From NCBI GenBank assembly GCA_964384625.1, contig CAYLNH010000220.1, positions 1-12,571 on the forward strand: a stretch of DNA of 12,571 nt. Direction: 5' to 3'. The notes under the pieces are model-generated. The model was not told the DNA's origin and made no database searches. It saw only the letters and a list, made by a program, of their open reading frames with translations. Below, one piece after another: positions 1-7,243 of the stretch. Source of the stretch: CAYLNH01 sp964384625. Its GTDB lineage: Bacteria > Verrucomicrobiota > Lentisphaeria > JABSQK01. How positions within the stretch are numbered: position 1 is the stretch's first letter; each line of letters begins with the position of its first letter. Position numbers and translations under genes: made by a program.

Positions 1-50
1 GAGCGGCGACCAAATGTCCCAAACACGTCTTAATTCAGCGCCATTCCCAT

Positions 51-545
51 CTAGTTCCCTTCTGTTCTTTCGTCCTTCGCCGGCTTCTTGAACAGCTCGT
101 CGTACAGCTCCTGCTTCGTCTTCGCCCCCTCCGATCGCAGCAGCTTGATGACGTCGTCGTTGCCCGGCTTGGCCCGGGCGAAATCCAGGAGTGTCAAGCC
201 GTCCTGCAACGGCTTGTTGATCTCAAGCTCATTTTCGAGGAACAGCCGGGTCACTTCGACATAGCCTTCGCTGACCGCGATCTGGACGGGCGTCAGACCC
301 GAATTGTCCGTGACATTCTGATCCGCGCCGCGTTCCAGGAGGACCTTGACCATGTCGGCCCGGCCGAGGTAGGCGGCGACATGCAGCGGCGTGCGCCCGC
401 CCCGGTCCGTCTGCCGCATGGTCCGCGGTCGGCTGTGGACCAGACGGTCGAGCTCCGCCGTTTTGCCTTGTTCGATCAATGAAAACACGTTCGACGCACA
501 GCCTGGACTGACCGCCAGTATCGGAAGCAACAGAAGCCATTTCAT
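51..545 (-). CDS. Ankyrin-repeat lipoprotein, small
   Basis: A 164-residue protein probably anchored to a membrane on the periplasmic side. The N-terminus is a short Sec signal with a lipobox-like SPGC ending at Cys16; Pro at -2 is tolerable but not ideal. Residues about 50-142 form roughly three ankyrin repeats: TPLHVAA near 52-58 opens the first, TPVQIAV near 85-91 the second, and a degenerate LTLLDFA near 118-123 the third. Ankyrin repeats bind protein partners, and none can be named here. The tail (143-164) is charged. The reading frame is open to 725, but I chose the start at 545 because AAGGTGG (552-558) sits 6 nt upstream and because the signal peptide begins there. The gene points away from the nqr operon and has its own promoter. 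The family is clear; the partner and function are unknown. Confidence 0.85.
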   Translation of the reverse strand: MKWLLLLPILAVSPGCASNVFSLIEQGKTAELDRLVHSRPRTMRQTDRGGRTPLHVAAYLGRADMVKVLLERGADQNVTDNSGLTPVQIAVSEGYVEVTRLFLENELEINKPLQDGLTLLDFARAKPGNDDVIKLLRSEGAKTKQELYDELFKKPAKDERTEGN

Positions 546-551
546 CAAGAA

Positions 552-558
552 CCACCTT
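552..558 (-). promoter_or_regulatory. Ribosome binding site deciding the ankyrin gene start
   Basis: On the minus strand AAGGTGG lies 6 nt before the ATG at 545-543. This supports the 164-residue form over the longer open frame that begins at 725. Confidence 0.7.
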
Positions 559-579
559 TCCGTATCGAGTTGTTGCGGG

Positions 580-607
580 AATATAGTCAGTCCGGCGCCT
601 CGATCAA
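580..607 (-). promoter_or_regulatory. Sigma70-like promoter for the ankyrin lipoprotein gene
   Basis: Read on the minus strand, TTGATC (607-602) is followed after 16 nt by TATATT (585-580). These match the -35 consensus at 4 of 6 positions and the -10 consensus at 5 of 6. The predicted transcript would start near 573, giving a leader of about 27 nt that contains the ribosome binding site. A short inverted repeat, CTCGA-N6-TCGAG (599-614), overlaps the -35 box and could be an operator, although 5-bp arms are weak evidence. Confidence 0.45.
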
Positions 608-796
608 AGTCGAGATCAGCCCAGCCCGGCAGAAACGGGACTCGTTGATGGGGAGAGTTTTTTGGGACGGGAACATCTCGGCCCGGCCGCGGCCCGACCC
701 GGCATGACAAGGCGCAGCCCGACATCGGGTTGTCCGCGGCAGATCCCGCCGGCCGCCGCGGCGCGCGAAATTACGATGCTTGACTTCGTCCGGCCA

Positions 797-818
797 CCTC
801 CCCGAATAAAGCGGGAGG
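797..818 (+). promoter_or_regulatory. Bulged stem-loop upstream of the nqr operon
   Basis: CCTCCCCG (797-804) pairs with CGGGAGG (812-818), leaving one bulged C and a 7-nt loop (AATAAAG). No T-run follows, so it does not look like an intrinsic terminator. It overlaps the only marginal -10 candidate, so it may be an operator, part of an mRNA leader, or chance in GC-rich DNA. Confidence 0.25.
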
Positions 819-927
819 AAGCCGGGTTGAACTCAGCGCGTTGATGCGTACGTTAACGACTTCATTCCGGGGCCGTCGGCGGGTTCCGAAAGGCGCCCGC
901 GAAAGAACCCGGAGCCGACAGGAGCCC

Positions 928-1137
928 ATGACCTTATTTCTGGCAACCCTGGTTGTTTTTCTGCTCGTTGTTGCCGGCCTCGGCATCCGTGTGCTGCTGG
1001 GCCGCGGCGAGTTCCGCAAGAGCTGCAGCGGCAGTGCGCTGCAGGATGACGACGTCGGCTGCTGCCATTGCGGGCGAAAGGCAGGAGACGCCTGCGACGC
1101 GAAGCGGCGGAAGGACGACCACCGCGAACCCGGCTGA
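928..1137 (+). CDS. nqrM: Na+-NQR maturation protein NqrM (DUF539 family)
   Basis: A 69-residue protein with one N-terminal membrane span (about residues 3-24) followed by a cysteine-rich tail: Cys33 in RKSCSG, then Cys45, Cys46, Cys48 and Cys56. This layout (one span, GR-x-x-K/R-SC-x-G, then a CxxC-like cluster) is that of NqrM. NqrM is known to be required to assemble the iron centre held by cysteines of NqrD and NqrE, presumably by delivering iron. The start is the ATG at 928, preceded by AGGAG (920-924) at a short 3-nt spacing. The frame is open back to 841, but that part has no signal of its own. The gene lies 23 nt before nqrA and is surely in the same transcript. In the proteobacterial operons I know, nqrM comes after nqrF, so leading the operon is unusual. 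The charged extension after Cys56 looks lineage-specific. Confidence 0.85.
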   Translation: MTLFLATLVVFLLVVAGLGIRVLLGRGEFRKSCSGSALQDDDVGCCHCGRKAGDACDAKRRKDDHREPG

Positions 1138-1160
1138 AGCGAAGGACTGCACCCGGCGAC

Positions 1161-2513
1161 ATGGCAGAGTTTAAATTCAGAAAGGGCTACGACATCCCGC
1201 TGGCCGGCGCGGCCGCGAAAGATGTTGTCGACGCCCCGAAACCGGCAACCGTCGCCCTGAAGCCGACAGATTTTCGCGGCGTCAAATACCGGCTGCTGGT
1301 CAATGAGGGCGATGCAGTCAAAGTCGGTACGCCGCTGGTTCGCAGCAAGTCCCGGGAAGACTGGCGGTTTGCCTCGCCGGCGTCGGGTACGGTCAAGGCG
1401 ATTGTGCGCGGCCGGCGGCGGGTGCTGGAAGCGATCATCATCGAACCGGATGCCGAACCGCAGTACGAGAGCTTTACCAGCTACGAGCCGGCGCAGCTTG
1501 CCGGCCTGTCGAAGGCTGATGCGCTGACGCTGCTGCTCGAAGCCGGAATGCTCCACCTCTTCCGCCAGCGTCCCTACGACCTGGCGGCGAACCCCGACGA
1601 CGAACCCAGGGACATCTTCATCTCCGGTTTCGACACGGCGCCGCTGGCGGCGGATACGGCGATCATCCTCGCCGGCAACGAAGCCGCCTTCCAGGCGGGG
1701 CTCGATGTCTGTTCGACGCTGACCCGGGGTCAGGTCCATCTGGCCGCGCGGCCCCAGGCGCCCGCGGCAATCAGCGACGCGAAGAACGTCGAAGTCCATC
1801 GGTTTTCCGGGCCGCATCCGGCGGGAACGGTGGGCGTTCAGATTCACCACGTCAAACCGATCACCAGCGGCCGGGACATCGTCTGGACCATTGGCGTCCA
1901 GGGCGTCATCATGCTGGGCCGGCTGTTTCTTACCGGCAGAATTGACACCCGTACCGTGGTTGCCCTGGCCGGCGCCGGGGTGAACGCGCCGCAATACTAC
2001 CGCACCGTTGCCGGCGCGGCAGTGGCCGCCTTGATCGCGGACGCGCTGGTTGACGGCGAGAACCGCATCATCTCCGGCGACGTGTTGACCGGCAGGAAGA
2101 TCGAAGCCGACGGGCACATCGGGTTCTACGACAATCTCATCAGCGTCATCCCTGAAGCAACGGAATCGGAGTTCCTGGGTTGGACGCTGCCCGGCTTCAA
2201 AAAGCTCAGCTGGTTCCGCGGTTTCGCCAGCCGGCTGCGGCCCGGCCGGACGCTGAGCCAGGATACTCGCCTGGCCGGCGGGCGCCGCGCCATGGTCGCC
2301 ACCGGCATCTACGAGTCCGTGCTGCCGATGGACATTATGCCGGAGTTCCTGGTCAAAAGCTGTCTGGCGCAGGACATCGAGGAAATGGAGCAGCTCGGCA
2401 TCTACGAAGTAACCGAAGCAGAGGTCGCCCTGTGCGAGTATATCTGCCCGTCGAAGACGGATATTCAGCAGATCATCCGCGACGGCTTGACCCTGATGCA
2501 GAAGGAAGGCTGA
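1161..2513 (+). CDS. nqrA: Na+-translocating NADH:quinone reductase subunit A
   Basis: Peripheral cytoplasmic subunit of Na+-NQR, 450 residues, close to the usual length of about 446-450. It sits on the membrane part near NqrB and has been implicated in quinone binding. Visible marks are the N-terminal KFRKGYDIPLAGA, which is the conserved family start. A barrel-sandwich-like segment follows at about 40-100 (NEGDAVKVGTPLV, then ASPASGTVKAIVRG). GPHPAGTVGVQIHHV lies at 217-231, and the C-terminal segment CEYICPSKTDIQ at 425-436. I chose the ATG at 1161 because family homology starts there; the frame is open back to 1068 but that part overlaps nqrM and is unlike NqrA. The nearest purine-rich site, GAAGGA (1141-1146), is 14 nt away, so translation may depend on coupling to nqrM. 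Identification is secure. Confidence 0.97.
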   Translation: MAEFKFRKGYDIPLAGAAAKDVVDAPKPATVALKPTDFRGVKYRLLVNEGDAVKVGTPLVRSKSREDWRFASPASGTVKAIVRGRRRVLEAIIIEPDAEPQYESFTSYEPAQLAGLSKADALTLLLEAGMLHLFRQRPYDLAANPDDEPRDIFISGFDTAPLAADTAIILAGNEAAFQAGLDVCSTLTRGQVHLAARPQAPAAISDAKNVEVHRFSGPHPAGTVGVQIHHVKPITSGRDIVWTIGVQGVIMLGRLFLTGRIDTRTVVALAGAGVNAPQYYRTVAGAAVAALIADALVDGENRIISGDVLTGRKIEADGHIGFYDNLISVIPEATESEFLGWTLPGFKKLSWFRGFASRLRPGRTLSQDTRLAGGRRAMVATGIYESVLPMDIMPEFLVKSCLAQDIEEMEQLGIYEVTEAEVALCEYICPSKTDIQQIIRDGLTLMQKEG

Positions 2514-2523
2514 CGCCGACCGC

Positions 2524-3783
2524 ATGAAACTGTTCAAGACCATGCTGGACAAGGCCCGCCCGTGGTTCGAGAAGGGCGGCAAACTGGAGAAGTTCGAGTC
2601 GCTGTTCGAAGCGCAGGAGACCTTCATGTTTGTCCTGCCGAAGCGGACGCAGCGGGGCGCGCACATCCGGGACAACATGGACACCAAGCGGTTCATGTCG
2701 ATCGTCATCGTGGCCTTGCTGCCTTGTCTGGTCTTCGGCACCTGGAACGTCGGCTGTCAGCACTATCGGGCTCTGGGTGAAGACGCCGGCGTCGCCCGCT
2801 GTTTGCTGCTCGGGGCGCGCTATGTGCTGCCGATTGTCCTGACCAGCTACGTCGTCGGCGGTTTGTGGGAGGTCCTGTTCGCCGTGGTCCGTAAACACGA
2901 GATCAACGAGGGCTTCCTGGTGACCGGCATGCTGCTGCCGCTGATCGTCCCGCCGACCGTGCCCCTGTGGCAGTTGGCCGCCGGCATCTCCTTCGGCGTG
3001 GTCATCGGCAAGGAGGTCTTCGGCGGCACCGGGATGAACATTTTCAACCCGGCGTTGACGGCGCGGGCCTTTATGTATTTCGCCTATGCCGCCAAGATGT
3101 CGGGCGACAAGATCTGGATTGCCGGGCCCGTCTGGAACGAAGTCGGCAAGGCTTCCCTGGCGGTCGACGGCTTCTCCGGCGCCACGCCGCTGGCGGTGGC
3201 GACGCAGCATTCGGTGCAGTCGGCGGAGGCGATCACGCCGGCCGGCGGCGCCGTCCTGGAAGCGACGGCGCCGATTGCGGAGGCAGTCAGCACCTTCGAC
3301 GCGGGCGGTCTGGTCTACTCCTGGCAGAACATGTTCCTCGGGCGGATCCCCGGTTCAATCGGCGAGACCTCCGCGCTGTTGTGTCTTGTCGGCGCGATCA
3401 TCCTGATCGCCACCGGCGTCGGCAGCTGGCGCGTCATGCTGGGAGTGGTCGCCGGCGCTTTCGTCACCACGTTGTTGATGAATCTGGCAGCGCCGTCGGC
3501 CGGACATCTGATGGCTGTCCCGTTCCACTATCACCTGGTCATGGGCGGGTTCGCGTTCGGCACCGTATTCATGGCGACCGACCCGGTTTCCGCGACCCAT
3601 ACAACCGCGGGCAAGTACATCTACGGCGCCGGCATCGGGATCGTGGTGATCATCATCCGGGCCGTCAACCTGGCTTACCCCGAAGGCATGATGCTGGCGA
3701 TCCTCTTCATGAACGCTTTTGCCGCACTGATCGACTACGCGGTCTTGCAGGTGCATATCAAACGGAGGCGGAAGCGTGGCTAA
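2524..3783 (+). CDS. nqrB: Na+-NQR subunit B, flavinylated membrane subunit
   Basis: Integral membrane subunit, 419 residues, about the usual length. In the known enzyme it carries a covalent FMN and riboflavin and takes part in electron transfer to quinone and in Na+ transport. The FMN attachment motif is SGAT at 218-221, with Thr221 as the predicted phosphoester site. Other conserved stretches are TGMLLPLIVPPTVPLWQ (134-150), IGKEVFGGTGMNIFNPAL (161-178) and the ATDPVSATHTTAGK region near the C-terminus. Several membrane spans follow an amphipathic cytosolic N-terminus, ending in a basic tail (KRRRKRG). The start is 10 nt after the nqrA stop. Its only Shine-Dalgarno-like sequence, GAAGGAAGG (2501-2509), is 14 nt upstream inside nqrA, so coupling is likely. 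The Ala-rich stretch around 227-263, between SGAT and the next conserved block, looks like a variable loop. Confidence 0.97.
   Translation: MKLFKTMLDKARPWFEKGGKLEKFESLFEAQETFMFVLPKRTQRGAHIRDNMDTKRFMSIVIVALLPCLVFGTWNVGCQHYRALGEDAGVARCLLLGARYVLPIVLTSYVVGGLWEVLFAVVRKHEINEGFLVTGMLLPLIVPPTVPLWQLAAGISFGVVIGKEVFGGTGMNIFNPALTARAFMYFAYAAKMSGDKIWIAGPVWNEVGKASLAVDGFSGATPLAVATQHSVQSAEAITPAGGAVLEATAPIAEAVSTFDAGGLVYSWQNMFLGRIPGSIGETSALLCLVGAIILIATGVGSWRVMLGVVAGAFVTTLLMNLAAPSAGHLMAVPFHYHLVMGGFAFGTVFMATDPVSATHTTAGKYIYGAGIGIVVIIIRAVNLAYPEGMMLAILFMNAFAALIDYAVLQVHIKRRRKRG
3764..3768 (+). promoter_or_regulatory. Ribosome binding site supporting a GTG start for nqrC
   Basis: GGAGG lies 7 nt before the GTG at 3776 and inside the 3' end of nqrB. 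It decides for the GTG start, which overlaps the nqrB stop codon. Confidence 0.75.
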
Positions 3784-4573
3784 AAAGTTTTCCAGCAATT
3801 ATACGGTGATCTTCGTCGCGCTCGTGTCGGTGGTCTGCGCCCTGCTCCTGTCGCTGGCGGCCAGTGCCCTTCAGGGAAAAATTAAAACCAATCAGCGGCT
3901 TGACGTCAACAAGAACATCCTCGCCTGCTTCGATGTCTACGGCAGCGACGGCCTGCCCGCCCGCAACGCCGCCGACGAACAGGCGGTCATGGAGTTCTTT
4001 GAACGTCGCGTCGACGCCTTCGTCGTCAACGCCGCAGGCAAAACCATCGACGTCGACGTGCCGGTCGCCACCATTGAGCCGTGGGACGATCAGGCCCAGG
4101 TGCGCGACGGCGAACGCGATTTCGACAAACTGCGGCTGCCGGTCTATGTGCTGCGCGGCGACGGCGCCGTCGAGGCCTACTGCATCCCGATCTGGGGCAA
4201 GGGCCTGTGGGGTGATATCTACGGCTATCTCGCCATCGAGCCGGACGGCACTACCGTCCGCGGCATCACCTTCCTGAGCAACCACAAAGAAACCCCCGGA
4301 CTCGGCGCCCGCATCGAAGAAGAGGCCTGGCGCAACCAATGGAAGGGCAAGCAGATCTTCAGTGCCGACGGCAAACTGACGCCGATCCGCCTGCACAAGG
4401 GGGAGGTCCCGCCGGACTGGCCGGCGGCCAAACAGGATCACCACGTCGACGGCATCAGCGGGGCGACCATGACCGGCAAGGGCGTTACCAGCCTGGTCGA
4501 GGACTGCCTCAAGCTGTACGAGCCGTTCCTCCGCACCATCCGCAAGCAGCAGGGAGGCCGCCATGGAAGCTGA
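3776..4573 (+). CDS. nqrC: Na+-NQR subunit C, flavinylated subunit
   Basis: A 265-residue subunit with one N-terminal membrane span (about residues 9-31) and a periplasmic FMN-binding domain. The flavinylation motif is SGAT at 228-231 within DGISGATMTGKGV, so Thr231 should carry the covalent FMN attached by ApbE. Other family marks are IPIWGKGLWGDIYGYLA (137-153) and HKETPGLGARI (170-180). Length matches the family. It starts with GTG and overlaps nqrB by 8 bp, with a good ribosome binding site inside nqrB. The flavin transferase it needs is not encoded in this window. Confidence 0.97.
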   Translation: MAKKFSSNYTVIFVALVSVVCALLLSLAASALQGKIKTNQRLDVNKNILACFDVYGSDGLPARNAADEQAVMEFFERRVDAFVVNAAGKTIDVDVPVATIEPWDDQAQVRDGERDFDKLRLPVYVLRGDGAVEAYCIPIWGKGLWGDIYGYLAIEPDGTTVRGITFLSNHKETPGLGARIEEEAWRNQWKGKQIFSADGKLTPIRLHKGEVPPDWPAAKQDHHVDGISGATMTGKGVTSLVEDCLKLYEPFLRTIRKQQGGRHGS

Positions 4574-5204
4574 TCAAGTTCCCCTGTTCGGACCGCAGAA
4601 TCGCAAGATCTTCACGGATCCGCTGAGCGACAACAACCCGATCACGATTCAGGTGCTCGGCATCTGCTCGACGCTGGCGGTCACCAGCCAGCTCAAGCCT
4701 TCCTTCGTCATGGGGCTGGCCGTGATCTTCGTTGTCGCCGGCAGCAATGTGGTCATCTCCTCGATCCGCAAACTGATTCCCAACCGCGTCCGCATGATCG
4801 TCGAAATGGCGGTGATCGCGACGCTGGTGATTTTCGTCGATCTCGTGTTGAAGGCGTTCGTCTATGACGTGTCGAAGCAGTTGTCGGTGTTTGTCGGTCT
4901 GATCATCACCAACTGCATCGTCCTCGGCCGGCTGGAGGCGTTTGCGATGAACAGCAAGCCGTGGCCGTCGCTGCTGGACGGTCTGGGCAACGGCATCGGT
5001 TACGCCGCCATCCTGGTGATCGTCGGCTTCTGTCGCGAGTTGTTCGGCCAGGGCTCGCTCTTCGGGGTCCGGATCATCCCGGCAAGCGCCTATGAGTCCG
5101 GCTATGAGAACAACGGATTAATGGTGCTGGCGCCGGCCGCCTTTATTCTGCTGGGCCTGATCATCTGGGCCCAGCGCACCTGGACCGGATATACGGAAGA
5201 CTAG
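4563..5204 (+). CDS. nqrD: Na+-NQR subunit D, membrane subunit
   Basis: Integral membrane subunit of 213 residues with about six spans. It pairs with NqrE in inverted topology, and together they bind an iron centre through two cysteines from each. Cys35 (GICSTLAVT) and Cys118 (ITNCIVLGRLEAFA) are the two expected ligands. The FGQGSLFGVRIIP segment (161-173) is also typical. The start overlaps the end of nqrC by 11 bp and has AGGGAGG (4551-4557) at 5-nt spacing. The N-terminal extension before the first span (MEADQVPLFGPQNRK) is a few residues longer than in Vibrio-type NqrD. NqrD is homologous to RnfE, but the surrounding nqrA and nqrF settle the assignment. Confidence 0.96.
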   Translation: MEADQVPLFGPQNRKIFTDPLSDNNPITIQVLGICSTLAVTSQLKPSFVMGLAVIFVVAGSNVVISSIRKLIPNRVRMIVEMAVIATLVIFVDLVLKAFVYDVSKQLSVFVGLIITNCIVLGRLEAFAMNSKPWPSLLDGLGNGIGYAAILVIVGFCRELFGQGSLFGVRIIPASAYESGYENNGLMVLAPAAFILLGLIIWAQRTWTGYTED

Positions 5205-5206
5205 CG

Positions 5207-5899
5207 ATGGCTGAACATGTAAACCTGGCGCTGAACTCGATATTCGTGCAGAATATCCTGCTGGCCTATTTCCTGGGCATGTGCTCCTATCTGGCCGTGT
5301 CCAAAAAAGTCAATACCGCGCTGGGCCTCGGGTTCGCCGTCATCTTCGTCCTCGGCATTACCGCACCGGTGAACTGGCTGGTCTACAAGTTCCTGCTCGA
5401 GGAGGGCGCATTGGCCTGGACCGGCATCGAAGCGCTGAAGACCCTCGACCTGAGCTATCTCAGTTACATTACGTTTATCGCGGTTATCGCCGCCATGGTC
5501 CAGCTCGTCGAGATGTTTATCGAAAAGACCTCCGACAAACTCTATAACGCCCTCGGCATCTTCCTGCCGTTGATTACCGTCAACTGCGCCATTCTCGGCG
5601 CCTCCTTCTTCCTCGTCGAGCGCGATTACACCTTTCTGCAGTCCGTCAACTTCGGCGTCAGCTCCGGCGTCGGCTGGTTCCTGGCGATCGTCGCCATGGC
5701 CGCCATCCGGCACCGGCTGCGGTACTCCAATGTTCCCGAGGGCCTGCGCGGCCTGGGAATCACCATGCTGGTCACCGGCCTGATCGCTCTGGCGTTCATG
5801 GCGTTTGCCGGCATGACGCTGAAGACCCAAAAAGAACAACCCGCGCCAACCGAAACAACGAATACCGCCCAAGATGTTCCTGCCGATCGCCAGCCTTGA
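5207..5899 (+). CDS. nqrE: Na+-NQR subunit E, membrane subunit
   Basis: Integral membrane subunit of 230 residues with about six spans, partner of NqrD. The expected iron-centre ligands are Cys26 (LGMCSYLAVSKK) and Cys127 (TVNCAILGASFF). The conserved FIEKTSDKLYNALGIFLPLI block (104-123) is present. The usual length is about 198-202 residues. The extra length here is partly a hydrophilic tail at about 206-230 rich in Gln, Pro, Thr and Asp, which has no counterpart I know. The gene begins 2 nt after nqrD with GGAAGA (5195-5200) as ribosome binding site. Its last 26 bp overlap the start of nqrF, so the tail may partly reflect that overlap. Confidence 0.96.
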   Translation: MAEHVNLALNSIFVQNILLAYFLGMCSYLAVSKKVNTALGLGFAVIFVLGITAPVNWLVYKFLLEEGALAWTGIEALKTLDLSYLSYITFIAVIAAMVQLVEMFIEKTSDKLYNALGIFLPLITVNCAILGASFFLVERDYTFLQSVNFGVSSGVGWFLAIVAMAAIRHRLRYSNVPEGLRGLGITMLVTGLIALAFMAFAGMTLKTQKEQPAPTETTNTAQDVPADRQP

Positions 5900-7148
5900 C
5901 ATTGATTTCTGGTTCGTTACCGCCAGCGTCGCCGTTTTCGTCGTCGTCACGGTGGTGCTGTCCATCGCCCTGATGATCGCCGCGGCCAAACTGGTGCAGA
6001 CCGGTCCGGTCAAAATCACGATCAACGACGATGACGAAAAGAGCCTGACCACCGAAGCCGGCGGCACACTGCTGAGCACGCTGTCCAGCAACGACATTCT
6101 GTTGCCGTCAGCCTGCGGCGGCGGCGGTACCTGCGGCGTCTGCCGCTGCCGGGTCCTGGAGGGCGCCGGCGACCTGCTGCCCACGGAGGAGAGCCACATC
6201 TCCCGCCAGGAAGCCCGCGACAACTGGCGGCTCTCCTGTCAGGTGAAGGTAAAGCAGGACATGAAGATCGAGGTGCCCGCAGAGGTCTTCAACATCAAGA
6301 AGTGGGAGTGCGAGGTCGTCTCCAACAAGAACGTCGCGACCTTCATCAAGGAGTTCGTCGTCAAGCTGCCGGAAGGCGAAACGCTGGCGTTCGAATCCGG
6401 CGGGTATATCCAGATTGAAGCCCCGCCGTTCGAGATCGACTTCACCGATATGGAGGTCGAGGAGAACTACCGTGAAGAGTGGGACAAGTACGGCATGTGG
6501 GACCTGAAAACCGTCAACCGCGAGCCTGTGACGCGCGCCTATTCCATGGCCAACCACCCGGCCGAAGGCAATATCGTCATGCTCAACATCCGGATCGCCA
6601 CGCCCCCGTGGGACCGCGGCAAGAACGGCTTTATGAACGTCAGTCCCGGCATCATGTCGTCGTATATCTTCACCCGGAAGCCCGGCGACAAAGTGACGAT
6701 CTCCGGGCCGTACGGCGAGTTTTTCATCAAGGATACCGACAACGAGATGGTGTACATCGGCGGCGGCGCCGGCATGGCGCCGTTGCGGTCGCACATCTTC
6801 CATCTGTTCCACACGCTGAAGACCGACCGCAAGGTATCCTACTGGTACGGCGCCCGGTCGAAGCGGGAGATCTTCTACGAGGAACACTTCCGCAAGATCG
6901 AAGCCGAGTTCCCGAACTTCGAGTTCCACATTGCCCTTTCCGAACCGTTGCCGGAAGACCACTGGGACGGACCCAAAGGCTTCATCCATCAGGTGGTGCT
7001 CGACCAGTACCTCAGCAAACACGAGACCCCGGAAGATATCGAGTACTACCTCTGCGGCCCCCCCATGATGAATGCGGCCGTCCAGAAGATGCTCGATGAC
7101 CTCGGCGTCGAGCCTGAGATGATCGCCTTCGACGACTTCGGCGGGTAG
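5874..7148 (+). CDS. nqrF: Na+-NQR subunit F, NADH dehydrogenase subunit
   Basis: Entry point for electrons: oxidises NADH on the cytoplasmic side and passes electrons through FAD and a [2Fe-2S] cluster to the iron centre of NqrD/E. The protein has 424 residues against a usual length of about 407. One N-terminal span (about 14-38) is followed by a ferredoxin domain with cluster ligands Cys81, Cys87, Cys90 and Cys122 (CX5CX2CX31C). Next comes a ferredoxin-reductase-like domain with the FAD motif RAYSMAN (221-227), the NADH-binding GGGAGMAPLR (296-305) and the CGPPMM motif (394-399). The C-terminus DDFGG is typical. The ATG at 5874 overlaps nqrE by 26 bp and has no clear Shine-Dalgarno site, so initiation probably relies on ribosomes finishing nqrE. 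It is the last nqr gene here. Confidence 0.97.
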   Translation: MFLPIASLDIDFWFVTASVAVFVVVTVVLSIALMIAAAKLVQTGPVKITINDDDEKSLTTEAGGTLLSTLSSNDILLPSACGGGGTCGVCRCRVLEGAGDLLPTEESHISRQEARDNWRLSCQVKVKQDMKIEVPAEVFNIKKWECEVVSNKNVATFIKEFVVKLPEGETLAFESGGYIQIEAPPFEIDFTDMEVEENYREEWDKYGMWDLKTVNREPVTRAYSMANHPAEGNIVMLNIRIATPPWDRGKNGFMNVSPGIMSSYIFTRKPGDKVTISGPYGEFFIKDTDNEMVYIGGGAGMAPLRSHIFHLFHTLKTDRKVSYWYGARSKREIFYEEHFRKIEAEFPNFEFHIALSEPLPEDHWDGPKGFIHQVVLDQYLSKHETPEDIEYYLCGPPMMNAAVQKMLDDLGVEPEMIAFDDFGG

Positions 7149-7160
7149 CGCTCGACTGCG

Positions 7161-7181
7161 GCCGCAGAAAAAACTTGCGGC
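7161..7181 (+). promoter_or_regulatory. Stem-loop just after nqrF
   Basis: GCCGCA (7161-7166) and TGCGGC (7176-7181) pair perfectly around a 9-nt A-rich loop. The left arm also lies in a 12-bp palindrome, CTGCGGCCGCAG (7156-7167), so two folds compete. The A-run is in the loop and no T-run follows, so this is not a canonical terminator. It may stabilise the 3' end of nqr mRNA or mark a processing boundary. Confidence 0.3.
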
Positions 7182-7214
7182 AGGCATGAGATCTGAGGCG
7201 CATCTGCGATTGAC

Positions 7215-7237
7215 CCATGAGATTCCATTCATGGAGG
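7215..7237 (+). promoter_or_regulatory. Hairpin covering the ribosome binding site of the first downstream gene
   Basis: CCATGA (7215-7220) and TCATGG (7229-7234) form a perfect 6-bp stem with an 8-nt loop. The right arm shares two bases with the Shine-Dalgarno GGAGG (7233-7237), which sits 6 nt before the ATG at 7244. Folding would partly hide the site. The site itself supports 7244 over the in-frame ATG at 7217. Translational control is an inference. Confidence 0.35.
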
Positions 7238-7243
7238 TCGCAA

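Larger units (their letters stand above)
546..927. other. Divergent intergenic region between the ankyrin gene and nqrM
   Basis: This 382-nt stretch has no convincing gene. Its left part carries the leftward promoter and ribosome binding site. The right part must contain the nqr promoter, but no strong match is visible. The best pair is TTGACT (780-785) with AATAAA (805-810), and its 19-nt spacing is poor. TTGAAC (827-832) with TACGTT (849-854) is weaker still. Short open frames here (for example 662-844) lack ribosome binding sites and recognisable products. A bulged hairpin lies at 797-818. Confidence 0.5.

Noticed and set aside
546..725. Longer ankyrin gene start at 725
   Set aside because: It would bury the signal peptide 60 residues inside and ignore the strong ribosome binding site at 552-558; the predicted promoter also lies inside that extension.
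1068..1160. Longer nqrA start at 1068
   Set aside because: The added 31 residues are Arg-rich, overlap nqrM and have no match to NqrA, whose conserved start coincides with the ATG at 1161.
771..2741. 656-codon open frame on the minus strand
   Set aside because: It lies opposite nqrM, nqrA and the start of nqrB. Its translation is low-complexity Arg/Gly/Asp-rich with no family signal, as expected from the reverse of high-GC coding DNA.
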